Assembly (NCBI GenBank): GCA_018881555.1
Contig: JACAXG010000068.1
Span: forward strand, 4,392,767-4,456,766
DNA length: 64,000 bases
From: Amblyornis subalaris
Lineage: Eukaryota > Chordata > Aves > Passeriformes > Ptilonorhynchidae
Direction: 5' to 3'
In this document: one piece after another, positions 38,771 through 51,695 of the stretch
Layout: each line of letters opens with the position of its first letter
Position numbering within the stretch: position 1 is the first letter of the stretch
Notes under the pieces: generated by a model
Database searches by the model: none
Told to the model about the DNA's origin: nothing
What the model saw: only the letters and a program-made list of their open reading frames with translations
Translations under genes and position numbers: made by a program

Positions 38771-41700
38771 CACCATTTTCCCAGCCTTTTTTTTTTTCCC
38801 TTTTTCCCCCCTCCTTATTAAAAATAAGCAAACACAACCAAACAAAAGGTCAGTTGAGCGGAGCGGGATAGAGCCATGGGAAATAGCAGAAAAGCAAGAG
38901 GCAAAGTCTTGGCTCACACAAGAGCCCCAGCAAGCAAGCAAGGAGCATATGACTGCACCCTGGGTGTCCTATCAGGCTGGACCTTAAGGATGCTTCAACA
39001 ATGAGTCAAGAAGAAAACACAAAAGCTGCCTAATTTGAACTTTGAGAGCGGATTTTCCCTGTATTGGGGTCATTGGAAAGAAAAAGGGGGAGTACATTGG
39101 GGCAGACAGGATCCCCTCTCCTGCACCACAGCGAACCTCAGTGAGCGCTGCGGAAGTTGCCGGTCTCGGTCTGACTGCAGTGAGAGGCAAACACCCCAGG
39201 AGACCGAGCTGCTACACGATCAAGACGACCAAGAGATCAAAGCCAAGGGAGCTGCATTTTGCACCGCCTGGACTCTCACAATTGGAGGCTAAACAAAGCT
39301 GAGTGGTGAGGAGATAAATGGGAAAGCAAAGTAACACCCTTAGTACTTCACCAGCATCCTTTGAGTGCTTTCAAACATATTCAAAACGTCGGGAAATTGA
39401 CACTATATATATATATGAAAGATGTATNAAACTCATGTTCAGCAGAGAAACCTTTTCCTTCCACAATTAATCAGCTTTCTGGAGAGTTACTCCTCCTTGA
39501 TACTACTTCCTAGATCATCAACGAAGATGGAATTAAATGCTTTGGGTAAAAAAACAGATGCCAGAAAGCCCTGTCCCCCTTATACACACCACGAATCACT
39601 GGCACAGAGGGAACAAGAAATTAAGAGTGTGGTGGTACAATCAGCAATAGAGACAGGACTGTGCTCCCCTCTGAAAGGACTCTGCTCGGGGTCTGGGTCC
39701 ACCTCCTCCCTTCCCCTCCCTCTCCATAACAGCATATATGTAATTTTGCACAAATAGTAACAAATCAGTTAATCCCCAGGGCCATCCCGGGCAGGGGCTA
39801 GAGGGTGACGGCATCACCACTGCGGCTCTTTTCAAACATCAGAACGGACACAAAAGCTTTTGCCGGGCACTGCCGGGGGCCGCTGGCAACGCGAGGATCC
39901 GGCATCCGCCTGGCGCCCGGCCCCGCGGCTGCCCAGCCCCGCTGGCAAACGCACCTTCTCTNGGGGCCCAAAAGAGAGCACAGAGCTGACCAAGAGAAAT
40001 CTATGAAGATTTTTATCTTGCTTAACTGCTCAGTATCATAGATAAAAAGTTATCATGACCCAAATAAATGAGTAGGAGATTTCTGTGCTGCCTCAATGCC
40101 ACTACAGTGGGCTGTGGTAGCAGAAGCTGCTTNATCGCTTGGGAAGTGGTGTGTGATGGAGAGGACAGGCAGAGGGATGACTGAAGACCTAAAAGCAACA
40201 TTCAGGCCATTAAAACAATGCAACTGCTTAAAACAGGTTCAGCTTACCCAAAATACCCATCAGGCAGAGACTGTGAGCCAGTGTATGAGTGTGTGCCACA
40301 TGCTGGACCAAAGGAGCTCTACAAAACTTTTTCTCTCAAAATCAACCTTGTAAGTTAAAAAAATCTTCAAAAGAATAACAANGGGCACAGTCTGTTCTTT
40401 CTCTGANGAGGACACAAGCTTCTGGCAGTGCAAAGGCGAGGGGATGGGCAGCACGTTCCCCTCCAAGACGTGACTCACGCCCGGACAGCCCCTGCCCCGA
40501 TCCCACCCGGCCCCTCTCGGCTCAGCAGGGCAGATGCTGGCTCAGCCTTCAGAGCTTCCCAGCCGACTGCATTCTGCAGAGGCTACCTGCTGGTTCTCTC
40601 CTCCTTCCTGGACTTCAGCTGGGAATTAAGGTTTAATTAGTTTTTTTTCTTGTAAACTCCATCTCTATCACCCCCATTTCCAGTGCCAGCTGTGGCTGCA
40701 GCTTCCCTGGCTGTGCCTTTCCTGTGCTCCATGNCCATCACTGGGGTCAGACCATTCCTGGGCCATTACTCTCTGCTAAAGTAAGTTTAGTTTAATTGGC
40801 AAAAGAAAGAGGTGCTGCATAGTGCCCAAAGGGACCACTGAGAGACACAGCTTGTGCTTGGGCCAGGGAAAGGCTTTATTTATCTGTAGTGACCCTCANG
40901 GAGTGAACCCTGGGTTACAAGTGAGCTTTTATGCTTTTATTGCACTAACTTGGTTTCCTATCAGCACTGATGGAAGAAGAGGATTGCAAAAGGTTATCAG
41001 TGTTCTGCATCTTGCAAAACTGGAAAATATCAATTTCCTGCAGACATCAAGGCCTAGACTATAAAAAAGTTCACTGAAAAAAGCTACACCATATAGTTTG
41101 TGTGCACAGTTTCTACATATACACACAGTAACTGCCAGCACAGAGCAGCCCCTGTCCAAAAGTCATGGCAACAGCATTCCCATATTATTCAGCAGTGTCT
41201 TCATCCCTGTTCCTTGCTTGTATGTGGTTTTTTTTTCATGTTTCTTTTTCCTCTTAGTGCTCCTACAGGTCTACAACTCACATATATCTCGAATCATGGC
41301 ATCAGTGGGCAAAACAGAACTTGGTATTATTGCCAAACTAAAGTCAGGCTGGTAGCCTAGAACTTGCAATCCCACTCATCACTCCCACCCCAGAAATCAC
41401 TGATGATGTCAGATACCAAAATAAACAGAAAAGGCAACTCCATCAATAATCAGCAATTCCCTTGGAAATCCTAACGCTGCACATTCTGTTGACAAAATGC
41501 CTCTATTTCATTTGTCTTTCCCTCTTTCCTTTCATTCCTCCTTCCACAGCTTATCTGCACCTCCTTGTATTCATGGCACTTTGGGTGATATCTAGGTATG
41601 GAGCAAGATGGAGCAGGTGCTGGGGAGCCTCTGTTCCTGGCAGACCTGGAGTTGATGCCCTGACAAACAACCCATTCTTAAAAGCAGAAAGATTCAAGCA

Positions 41701-42352
41701 GTAGGAAGACACAGTGATCAACTCTCCATCCAGCACACAGCTGTAAGTGTACTCTGTTCAAAGATTTTCCCTGAACATACAGATTTTGCTGCTGCTAGTG
41801 ATGGTCGCAGAGAGACCCCCAGTGGCTTTGTGCGCCACGAGCCATCACCTGCCACATCCTGTGATCTCAGGGTCCCCCTGATGGGCAAGTGGGAAGGTTT
41901 TGGAGGGCCTGAAGGACAACACAACCTTTGGGAGAATGGCCCCTCTGGGTAAGCCAGGGCAGGACATCACCACTTCTGCCAGTGTGGGTAGCAAGGACTT
42001 TTTTACAAAGTCAGACCAAACTCTGGAAGAATATTGGTGGCTTGAAAATATATTTGCAGCAGATAAACTATTCATGCAAAAACAAAAAGAAAAGAAAATA
42101 GGAGTCCTATTTACCTTATGAGAATGCACATGCACTGGACATAAAGCCTGAGAGTTAATAATGCAATGGTAAATTATTTTAATAACAGTAANAATAATAA
42201 TAGTAACCTGGTGTTGCTTATGACCACACAGATACATGGAACACTAACACATCAACATGTCCAGCTATTCCCAGTCAAANAAAAACTGGCTGTGAACCAG
42301 CCAGCAAACCAGTGGTTTTCGTCCAAAGAGCTGCTGCTGCAGACACAACTTG

Positions 42353-42422
42353 TCAGAGAATCATAGAATAACCTGAGTTGGAAGGGACCCACAAGNATCG
42401 TTGAGTCCAGCTCCTGATGGAC
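42353..42422 (-). repeat. CR1 3'-end fragment
   Basis: AGAATCATAGAATAACCTGA then GTTGGAAGGGACCCACAAG and GAGTCCAGCTCCTG. This is the reverse complement of a CR1 3' end, about 70 bp, heavily truncated. Confidence 0.88.
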
Positions 42423-43049
42423 TGATACAGCTGAGGCTGCAAGAAGATGTGGGATGGACAATTTGTGGGTCCAGAGNGTCCTCTTAGCTGGACATGCACC
42501 TGCTGAGATTTTTCCACCTTCAAACAGCAACAGCTCAGCATTCACTGCAGCAATCCATATGACACATCAGGCTGATCAAGAGGAAATATCAACAAGCCGT
42601 AACACAAACGTGCAGAAAGTAACACTTATGTAACAAGGAGGAGTTTATCACGCAGTGAAAAAACAAAACATTTTGCTTTTCATGACCAGTAATGTCCTGC
42701 TTTGTTTTGAAGATCCATCACAGGGCTGATTTCAGCAGAGGCCAATTCAGGAGTCCCTGCTCGAAGGCCAGTCCCACGCACCACTCCCCGGGAGGACCGG
42801 CCTCAGCACAGGCCTCCGACCCCGGCTCAGGGCACCGCGCCGGCCATGAAAACCTCCCGTGGATCAGCTTTGTTTCTGCTCCGCTGTCCCGCAGGGAGAG
42901 CTGCATTTTAACAAACATGATGATAGTTGGAAACAGACTTCTTCAAAGGGCTTTGCAAACAGAACTCAATCCCGGCATCACCGGGAGACAGTGAGAGTGG
43001 NGTTTGTACAGATGGGGGATGGCAGGCAAGGGGGTCAGGCTGCTGCCTC

Positions 43050-43680
43050 CCCTCTGCGGGGCTGGGACTCGGGGCTCAGATCAGCCTCGTCAGGGGACTC
43101 GTTAGCTCACATCCACCTGCTCCCACCATGCCATGAGGCTCCAGCAGCTCCAGCAGCCCGCAGGACACCCGAGAAGCACCGATTCAAGTGACTGTGCGCT
43201 GCTCGGGCTGGGCAGTGGCTCTCCAGGCAGGGAGAAAGGTACAGCAGNAGGAGCAGCTCCTACAGCCCCTCTGCTCCCTGTACGGACGGGGCACCCAGGC
43301 AATAAAAACAAAAGACACAACCATCACGCGGGGTGCTGCTGGTCCTCTACAGAGCGAGGGTGTCCGGCCCGGCAGCCAAATCTGTGGCTGGGCGGTGGAA
43401 CCCGGGCCCCACGCCGGGGTCGGGCACTCGCCCAGGCGGCTCCTCTGGCAAGAGGTGAATGCGCGCCGGGCACGGGCAGCCCGCCGCGCTAGGACACTTG
43501 CGGGACGCGAACCGGCCACCTCGGGNGCGGGAAGCGACAGCGCTTCGGCGGCGCCATCGCGCGGAGCCAGGCTGAAATCGCGGAGGCGCCTCGTGGTTCC
43601 CGGCGCCGCCCGCCCCGGCCCCTCTACTCTGGTTGCGCTGCTCCGGGCGGGGAGGGAGAAGATCTCACCTCTTCTGCCCT
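43050..43680. promoter_or_regulatory. Orphan CpG island
   Basis: A block of dense CpG and GC boxes, strongest at 43360-43660, with no recognised gene start. It lies 1.1 kb beyond the TP53RK stop codon and 4.5 kb upstream of SLC13A3 exon 1. Open frames cross it on both strands, as expected of GC-rich DNA. It could be an alternative SLC13A3 promoter, a non-coding RNA promoter or an unannotated first exon. Confidence 0.6.
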
Positions 43681-44825
43681 GCCTGGCAGAGCAGCTTCTC
43701 ATAGGTGCCTTGTGCCCTCGAGTGCAGGACCCGGACGGGACACGTCCTCAGAGTGCAGAGCTGAGGCTCTTCGCTCCCTCTTTACCATGANCATTTCCAG
43801 AACACCAGTGACAGCACAAGAGAACAGAGGATCTTCCCGATGGATAAAGGCTGCACAGCACAGCAAAACGCTCAGGGAGAAATTCAGTTTTTTATCATCA
43901 CCTTAAGTAAATGATAAAGCTCCCACACTCACCCAACTCACATCCCAATTTGCTCATAATATAGAGGGATGATCATCTTCTAAACCACCCACTGTGGGGT
44001 GTGTAGGTTTTCCACTGGGACATCTAACATTCACACTATAGATGCAGTAACCCAGAAAAATGAAGTAATATAAAGAAAATATTACAAGAAAAAGAGTATT
44101 ACTGCCTACCTTTGCCGACTGCCCATCTGGGCGGTCAATGGCAATACCAGCAGTCCCTCCTATAAAGCTCCAAAAAAGGAAACTTACAGCAGACTTCTTG
44201 CTTAANGTGGAAGTTTCTCAGTAGAAAACTGTTGTTGATTAACAAGTTTTATATTTCCTTAAGGAAGTACTATCGACTGAAAGGGAAAAAAGCCAACAAC
44301 TACTACTCAAATAAACCTGGTTTATGTTTAGTATTGTATTTCAGCACTGCCCATGTCCCAGCATCCAGTTCTTCTGAAAATTTTCAGGATGTGTTGAATT
44401 ATTTATAACAGATTTAAATGCTTTGNTGTAAAGTCTTCTGAGAAAAATAACACATTTTTCTCAGTTACCTTTTGTAGATGCCCCTTTGTAAGCTGAGGTA
44501 AGAACCTTCCACGAATTCATGGTCAGCTGGCTGAGAAAGATTGCTCTGAATGATTCTAACCAAAGAGAATGAGTTCAATGACACTGTAAACTACTTTGAA
44601 GAAGAAATATTTAACATTTAGGAAAGAGGCGAGCTTTAGTTCTCTCTTGGCTGTGCCTCCATCTCACAGTTACTTTGGTTACTTTATGACACTTAAACTC
44701 TTTCAAATTCATTTATTTGAAGACACAGTTATCAAAATAGCGATCTGTGAAATAAAACCAACTAGAAATATAAATAAGCCTATTTGCAAAACCTACTATT
44801 TCTCCATCCCTAACCCTGCTCTCTT

Positions 44826-45304
44826 CTACCCAATCATGGATCTCTTCCTTCCCCTTAGTCGAACCTCATCCAGCTTTTTGATCACAGGACCAGATTTTTT
44901 AGACGTGGCTGAATAGCTTTTCAGCAGAGTTTTGAACATTGTTTCAACATCTGGATGAGTGCTAATGAAAGCTTTTTCCAGAACATACAAATCAACTCCT
45001 TTATCCTCTGGAAGACCTGAAATAAAACTGAGGCCAAAGTCTATCAACACCAAGTCCAGCTTCTCTGTGGGTGGCCGCAGAAGGAGATTGGCAGTTGTAA
45101 GATCCCCGTGGATAATATCTTCATCGTGCATCCTTGCTAACAGCTCACCCATCTTCTCTGCTAAGTTATGGAGGCTACTGGTATCATTTCCACTCTGTTG
45201 TACTGAATAAATATGATCCTGAACAGTAACTGAGTCTACAATATCTTCAAGATAGATGGAGTTGGTGACATAATCCACGAAGTAGACCGCTGGAGCTGGA
45301 ATCC
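44826..45304 (-). CDS. TP53RK: TP53RK exon 2
   Basis: Acceptor TTTTTAAATAG|GGATTCC, completing a split Gly codon (A-G-I as in human). Encodes residues 126-284 with the catalytic HGDL, the DFG and the C-terminal basic tail. The stop lies at 44826-44828. Confidence 0.95.
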
Positions 45305-46223
45305 CTATTTAAAAACACAAATCAAATGCCAGCAGTTAAATTACATAATTCCCAGCTTTATTTTAACAACAAAACACAACCGATTAAAGTCTAAAGCAGA
45401 AATGTCAGTCGAGATCACCCGCAGCCACTGATAATCTACACCTTGGAATGGCCTGGCCAAGACTTATTTCCGACCCATCTGCACTGCCCTGCAGCCTTAC
45501 GAGTTGGCAGCTCAAACCTGGTGACAGACCAGCCCCTCCTGGGGCGAGCCTCCCCGATGGAGCACGCTATGGGATACACCGAGGACAAGCTGCGTTTTAG
45601 GGGGCACTCTGAAAAGAGCAGACCGGATCGCCCCGGGGTCAGAAGAACCCCCGCATCCTTCAGGATGGCGCAGGAAGGCGCCAATTTCTGCGATCTGCTC
45701 TGAGCGACGTGCAGAGCCGCGGGGTCGCCGGTGAGCACGGCGGCACCGGGGCCCCGGGGTGCGTCCTGCCGGGGCTGCCCTGCTCACCCCGTCACGGGGT
45801 GTGTCTGTCCGTCCTGCCCCGTCCCGGGCCCCCCGCCCCGTGCCCACCTGCCCGCCGGCACCGCAGCAGCGACCGCGCCTCCTGGGCCATGCGCCGCCGG
45901 CTCAGCCGCTCCTCCAGCGCCGGGTGGCGGTACCGCTTCGGGACGCGGAGCTTGGCCACCGCCGCCCGCCCGAGGAAGAGCCCGCGGTACACGTGCGCCT
46001 CGGCGCCCTGCTGCACCAGCCGCAGCCCCGGCAGCGGCGGCGGCGGCGGCTCCTCCGCCACCACGGCGGCGCCCGCCCCGCCCTCGGGACCGTCCATGGC
46101 GGCGCCCGCGACCCCCAAGTCGCCCATGGCAGGACCCGCGGCCCCCAGGTCACCCACTGCGGGGCCCACGGGCCGGGCCATGGCCGGGCGCGCACCGCTC
46201 GCCTCCGCCTGGGCCGCCGCCAT
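44826..46223 (-). CDS. TP53RK: TP53RK (PRPK/Bud32), atypical kinase/ATPase of the KEOPS complex, complete
   Basis: Small atypical protein kinase of the Bud32/piD261 family. In the KEOPS (EKC) complex its ATPase supports OSGEP in making t6A37 on ANN-decoding tRNAs, and it was first described as a kinase for p53 Ser15. Exons 45848-46223 and 44826-45304 join in frame to give 284 codons; human has 253. Visible motifs are [10 protein letters not shown] (nucleotide loop), K91 in [34 protein letters not shown] with catalytic D193, LIDFGLSF with D214, [14 protein letters not shown], and the basic C-terminus [11 protein letters not shown]. The compact kinase fold lacks an activation-loop extension, as is normal for Bud32. 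The first 60 or so residues are Gly/Ala/Pro-rich, longer than in human and internally repetitive. A downstream in-frame ATG at residue 43 is an alternative start. Confidence 0.95.
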
Positions 46224-46420
46224 CACTGGGATCCACACGGCGCATGCGCGGGGCATCTCTTCGGCTATGCTCGGCAACCCTCGACAATCTCCGGATATCC
46301 TCGGCAATGCTCGGCCGCTTGTGACGGAAATCTACGAACTCCCGAAGCACCGCCCCCTCCCCGCCTGTACTGCTCGCCGCCCTCGCTGTAACGCGCCCTG
46401 TGCCGCTCTGTTCTGGGGCT
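45720..46420 (-). promoter_or_regulatory. TP53RK CpG-island promoter
   Basis: Dense CpG spanning exon 1 and about 200 bp upstream. Upstream of the ATG the sequence carries several copies of a CTCGGCAA-type motif (about 46268-46317) and a CACAAGCGG-like stretch. There is no TATA box, typical of a housekeeping promoter. Confidence 0.6.
45848..46223 (-). CDS. TP53RK: TP53RK exon 1
   Basis: Begins [10 protein letters not shown] and ends LLRCRRAG at a GCAG|GTGGGC donor. The ATG at 46221-46223 was chosen because MAAA matches the human start. An upstream in-frame ATG at 46307 exists but is less likely, since it would add residues that show no resemblance to the family. Confidence 0.88.
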
Positions 46421-49400
46421 GCTGGCGCTGCCTCTTCCAAATCCCCTCTCTGTGCTTCCCCCCGTAAATCCTGCTGCCCTCTGCCTGCCTCTGCCGTGCT
46501 GCGGGACACTGAGCAGCTGCGGGACGGTAGGACTTGTTCCTGAGCCTTCCCGAGCCGGCGCGTGCTCCTGTGGTTTTGCCAGTGCAAGAGCGAGACCTGC
46601 CCTGCCCCAGGGCTTGCAAGGGAGGTGTTGGATGTGCGTCTTCCCAAGGTGGCCAGNGCGATCTCGTGGTTCCCCCGAGGTTTTCTCAGCACTACCTTGG
46701 AGCCCCCCGCCAGAGCATCACCCCGAGGATGCTTCACCACTGGAGCATCACCGTGGGGACTCCATCTCTGGGCATCGCCATCAGGACNTCACCACCAGGA
46801 TGACCCACCACTGGCTCTTGGCCATTCATGTGCCAAAAGCCTTTGCTGGAGCCTGTGCAGATCCACTGCAGCTGCCCAGTTTGTGGCTGGGGAGGAGAAG
46901 GGATTTGCTTGTAGGCTGCAGGAGATCGCCAGCCTGCAGCAGGGCATGGTGTGACCTTGTGTCCCTATGCTGGGCACCACCAAAGCCACTCACGCCACAA
47001 GTCAGGTGATTCCCCCTTCCTCGAGCAGCCAAGCCCCACATTGCCATCTTATTAAAAGATGGATAAACATCACTGGAGTAGTATTTGTGTTTTTATGGCA
47101 CCCTGAAACCCCACTGCTCTACTAGGTGATCTGCATATGCTGCAATTTATGTTCCTCAGAAGATAAAAGAGAACTCAGCCCAGTCCATGTAAACATGTTT
47201 TCAATTGTTGCTTTTGGAGATGCCACAAGTCCATTTTGTCTTTGTTTTCTCACCCACAACATTTGTTTCCTTTTCAGAACATTTATATTTTATTAACACA
47301 TTCCATACAGCTTACTTATTGCACGGTGGGATCATGCCTGGCAAATATTTATCTTGCTTCAGTGACAACTTTTAAACAACCTTCCCAAGTTTTCAATGAT
47401 ACAGATAATCTGTCCCTCAATTCTGCCCACCCCTGGCATCCTCCTTCAGCTGCCCTTGCTGCGGCAGGGCTGCAGGACCCTGACGGCTTGGCCAGTGAAA
47501 GAGGTGCATTCCTGGTCTCTGTGGCTGGAATTTGCAAATGCCACAAACACTCAAACAAAAAGGTTTTTCCTATGTTGTGAATTTATCTAAGATTTTATCT
47601 AAGAATCTGTGCACAGATGCCTCCACAGACACACATATATAACCTATGAGCAAGTGCACACAGATAGCCTTGGTTCATTATGCTGGCAAACATGATGGTT
47701 TTCTCTCATGCTGTCCAAAAACATCCTCCAAAGCTTTCAAAATATGAAAGAAAATATTTTTGCTTTGTTTTCCATTTTATTTTATTTATTTAAATTTCAT
47801 CTTCCCTGTGATTTCACTTATTCTTTCCTCTTTTAATGCAATAAACAGTTGACATAGCCCTTGGAAACCATCTAGAGCCATTTACAATATTTATGGTATC
47901 ACCCGGTATTTTTATTTGAATGTTGAATCACCCCAGAGAACTGCTCTGAAGCCACACACTGGTAAACGGTTTCGTTATGTAACTTTGTCCTCCCAGTGAC
48001 AAGCATTTACTTTCCTTTCACAAACAATGTAATTAAGTTAAAAACTGCAGCACAGCAAACCAAGCTAATGGAAACCAAGGCAGGTCCCAGGGGCTCCTCC
48101 CAGCTGTCCTACGGATCCCTTGGCACCGGGCAGAACATAGCCCTGGAAGCAGCTCTCCCATCACCCCCCAGCTTATTTAAGGATGGAGGCTGCCATCCTC
48201 AGAGCTGGACAGACGGGAAAAGGGATGAATTTGGATTGTTGCAGGGTGTCACACTGGAGGCATCCCTAAAATGTGCAAGGACACAAGACCCCTGGTGGGA
48301 CCACCACTACTGACCAACAGTGCCAGGGAACCCCCCTGGGTTAGGATATCATAAAAGAAAACACGTGCAGCCTGGCATCAGGAGGAGAAATCTCTCTGGG
48401 AGGTAAATGAACAAGCAATAAATGCAGGTTCCTGGTGAGCTGGCTCCATCCTAGCCAGCTGGGACACTGCTGTCTGCTCAGGGATTATCATTTCCATCAG
48501 TAACTGAATTGAGTTTGGTCAGTTTGGTCTCCCAAACCCCTTCCTAAGGGTCAATCATAAATAGGAGAAAATGTGCTCTAGTGTGTGATGCGGATTGCTG
48601 AACACCATGCCTTCCTTTTTCCAGGATGGACTTCTTTCTCCTCTTGTATTTGTATTTTAATTTGTGATTTTAAAGCTTCTTTTAGCTGCTCCAGCTCAAA
48701 GGTAGAGGGTAACATTTCCAGTAATCACAGCCGGGTTGTGTTCCCAAACACAGGCCACCGCTGCAAACACGGAGCTCTCCAGGAAGCGCATTCCTGCAGC
48801 TCAGCCCTGGGGATGTACTGTTTGGCTGCCAGGCAGGAACGCGCCCTCGCCCCGCAAGCCCGGCAGCCAGCGGCGAGATAAGGATCAAAGGGGGAAATGG
48901 CACTGCCAAGACACACGGACTGGAGAGGAGGAGGAGGAGGAAAGCATCACAGGAGGGAGCAAGGACGGGAACGTGCCCGCAGGCACGAAGCACTGGTGGA
49001 TCCAACCCNGCCAGACCTTTTCATGCGGAGCTTAGGGACAAAGGTACGGCCTTCAGCAGGCCCAGAATACCCACTGACTACATTATAAGAAAGCTGTACT
49101 TTAAGAACCACAAAGGAAGTTTTTTTTCCCCAAGTTATCCCTGCTGTAGATCATTTTATGGCACCTTTTCCACCTTTTTTCCAGAGGACCATAACNCACA
49201 GCCACACACAGCATTGACGTGACAGCTGCATTTCTTTACATACTGATGTCATCTTTTTGGCCGCCTTTGGTAAACACACCATAAAGGTCTGCCTGTGCTC
49301 CCCAAGACCTCACCTCCTTGTTGTCTGTGCTAATAATATTTCTTGCCCTGCCAGAGACCAGAAAGCCTCCAGAAAATGTTTGGGTGGCAGAAAAATGAAT

Positions 49401-51695
49401 GCTGAGTGGCCGCACTGGCCAATGGAGAATAATTTAATTTCTTCCTTCTCACACTGAAATAATGACAGAAGGAAGGAATTGTTCAGGCAAATTGCAGATC
49501 ACANAGCCAAGAGCGGGTTTGCCCAGAGGCTGATGAGGATTCTAGGTTCTCCCTGGCTCTCTCTCCACCACATATGGGGTGGTGGGGAACCATTCATGGG
49601 AGACATCTCCAGTTTGTAACACAGCTCACCCAAAATGCCTAGGCTTGTGCTCTGGGGGCCAGAGATGTAGGCAAGATAACACTGCACTCCCTGCATCCTC
49701 GTGTTCCCAAAATGTGGAACATTAGCCTAGACAAAGTTGTAGTTTCTGTTGCCCACCANGAACTGGTCTCGTGTGGGCCTTGGGGAAGACAGAAAATAGG
49801 AGTAATTTCTCCTTCTGTTTATCACAAGAGCTGGTCATAATTTCAGACCTATTTAAACTGGCTTAATGTGAAATGCAAATCCTATTGAAAAGCTCTTCCT
49901 ATGAAGAGCATTTGTTTCTGTTGGCTGGTGTTTGAAGCCGTTCTTCCCCGTGTATGTGATCCCTGTGCAGCTGCCAGANTGTACCAGATACAAGGTTTTA
50001 GAAAAGGTAGTTTTACATACTATATTTCCACTGAAATTAGAGCATATGAATGGGAAGCATTTATTTAATCTATAAACCAGGCAGATAATTCAAAACACTT
50101 TTCATATCTCTTTGTCTTTGAGAAGAAACCAAACCAAAACTTTTGACCAAATGCTGCCCATGTTGCAGCCAGATATCCAACACACTAAAGCTGAAAGGAT
50201 ACACGTGATCCAGTAGGGCCCATTTCAAGCATCCCAAACTATGAGCTGGGACAAAAAAACAGTTGGTACCACTGGTCTGCAGAGCAGAGACATGAGATGT
50301 ATCCCCATACTTCAAAAAATAATAATTCTTTAAATATTTCTCTTAAATTCCCTATTAATATGTGGGAATGACTGAAAAGGCTCTTTAAAAAAAAAAATCA
50401 CATGTTCACGTGTTCTTTATTCTTCGCCCAACCTGTTTATTTTTGCCTGTGTCAGCGGGGTGTGCCTGCACACAATGGTCACTGATTCAGACCTTCCCCA
50501 GTTCAACTCCATACTCGGGCAAAAAGCTTTACCAGCACAGGTCCAACAGAGTGCTGTTCTGGAGCTCGTGTGGTTATAAGATATTAAATACAAAAATTTA
50601 ATGTAGGTTTTAAACATTACCTGTACTCACATGACAGCTCACAATGCAGGTTCGTGGTCATTTGCACTTACCTTTCAGTGGCAGTCCCTGCTGCAAGGCT
50701 CTGGGGAGGTTCTGCAAGCCTTCCCACCTGTGGCACCACATCTTCCTCACTGTTCCCCACGCCAGCTGGGTCACAGCAAACTCCTGAACATCTCCTGTAC
50801 TTCAGCACAGCACAACCTGCCCAGCAGCTGCCGTTCACATGAACAGCACTGAGGAAGAATGTTTGCATATTGTATGAAAGAGTTTTGAAAGCACTTTGAG
50901 GCATATCATGCTTTGTGAAGTCCTTGTTTAACAAACTGGACTTTGGGATACATGAAATTAGTGTCAGAATCAGAAAAAAAAATCTTGCATCTAAGTGCAA
51001 GTCGCAGTTTCTTTTATGTAGGACAGCAGGAAGGTTCCTGTTCCACTCAGCAGAAAAAGAATGTTAATTGCAAAGGAAGTTGAATACTGAAATGCTTTGC
51101 CTGATGGAGCACTGTGTCAGGGGAAGGAGATAAGCTCGAGAGACTGATCCTTTCTGTCCCACAGCTGTGAAAGTTAAGAGTGACTTTGATTCAGTCATAG
51201 AATCACAGAATTGTAGACTCGTAGAATATGCTGAGTTGGAAGGGATCCATCAGGATCATCGAGTCTCACTCCTGGCCCTGCACAGGACACCCCAACAATC
51301 CCACCCTGTGCCTGAGAGCATTGTCCAAACTTGCACTTTGTCAGGCTCAGTGCTGTGACCACTGTCCTGGGGAGCCTGTTCCAGTGCTCAACCACTCTGT
51401 ATGGAAAACCTTTTTTTCACATCCAACCTAAACCATCCCGGCTGCTCTTTCTGTTTTAGTNTTGAAATGGCCACCCCTTTTCTAGCAGGTTTCTTTGGCT
51501 TTCCAGCCGAGCTCCCTAAAAACATTAATAAACTGTCAATCCGCGGACTTTCTCGAGCCTTTCTCGTCTGGAGGGGTGAAGCTCTGCGCAAGAGCAGCTC
51601 TGCAGGCAGCGAGGAGATTTGTGTTTCTCAAGCGAGACAGACTGAGGACAGAGCTGTCATTCCAGCCACCAAAGCCGCATCCCCTTTTCTGGACC
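46421..51695. other. Intergenic between TP53RK and SLC2A10 (divergent genes)
   Basis: About 5.3 kb without recognised coding sequence. From 47 kb to 51 kb it is mostly AT-rich. A GC-rich tail of the TP53RK island persists to about 46.6 kb. A CR1 fragment lies at 51196-51470. The two genes are transcribed away from each other, so distal control elements may lie here, but none is evident. Confidence 0.5.
51196..51470 (-). repeat. CR1 LINE 3' fragment
   Basis: Starts TCATAGAATCACAGAATTG, then GAGTTGGAAGGGATCC, ATCGAGTCTCACTCCTGGCC, CCTGTTCCAGTGCTCAACC and a TCCAACCTAAACC block. This is the classic reverse complement of a CR1 3' end, about 275 bp. Confidence 0.92.

Larger units (their letters stand above)
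38771..44825. other. Intergenic between SLC13A3 and TP53RK
   Basis: No recognised gene. Contents: GC-rich patches near 39850-39965 and 40420-40560 that could be alternative upstream promoters of SLC13A3, a short (TA)n near 39403, a CR1 tail at about 42353-42422 and an orphan CpG island at 43050-43680. The right end should include the TP53RK 3' UTR. Confidence 0.5.

Noticed and set aside
43495..43530. tRNA-like B-box sequence on the minus strand (GGTTCGCGTCC)
   Set aside because: The flanking bases do not form a T-arm stem and no A box or acceptor stem fits.
43184..43790. Open frames of up to 200 codons across the orphan CpG island
   Set aside because: Expected from high GC with few stops, present on both strands, and interrupted by N. 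No recognisable domain.
45709..46467. Long plus-strand open frames opposite TP53RK
   Set aside because: GC-rich antisense shadows of exon 1 and the CpG island. The minus-strand frame carries all the Bud32 motifs.
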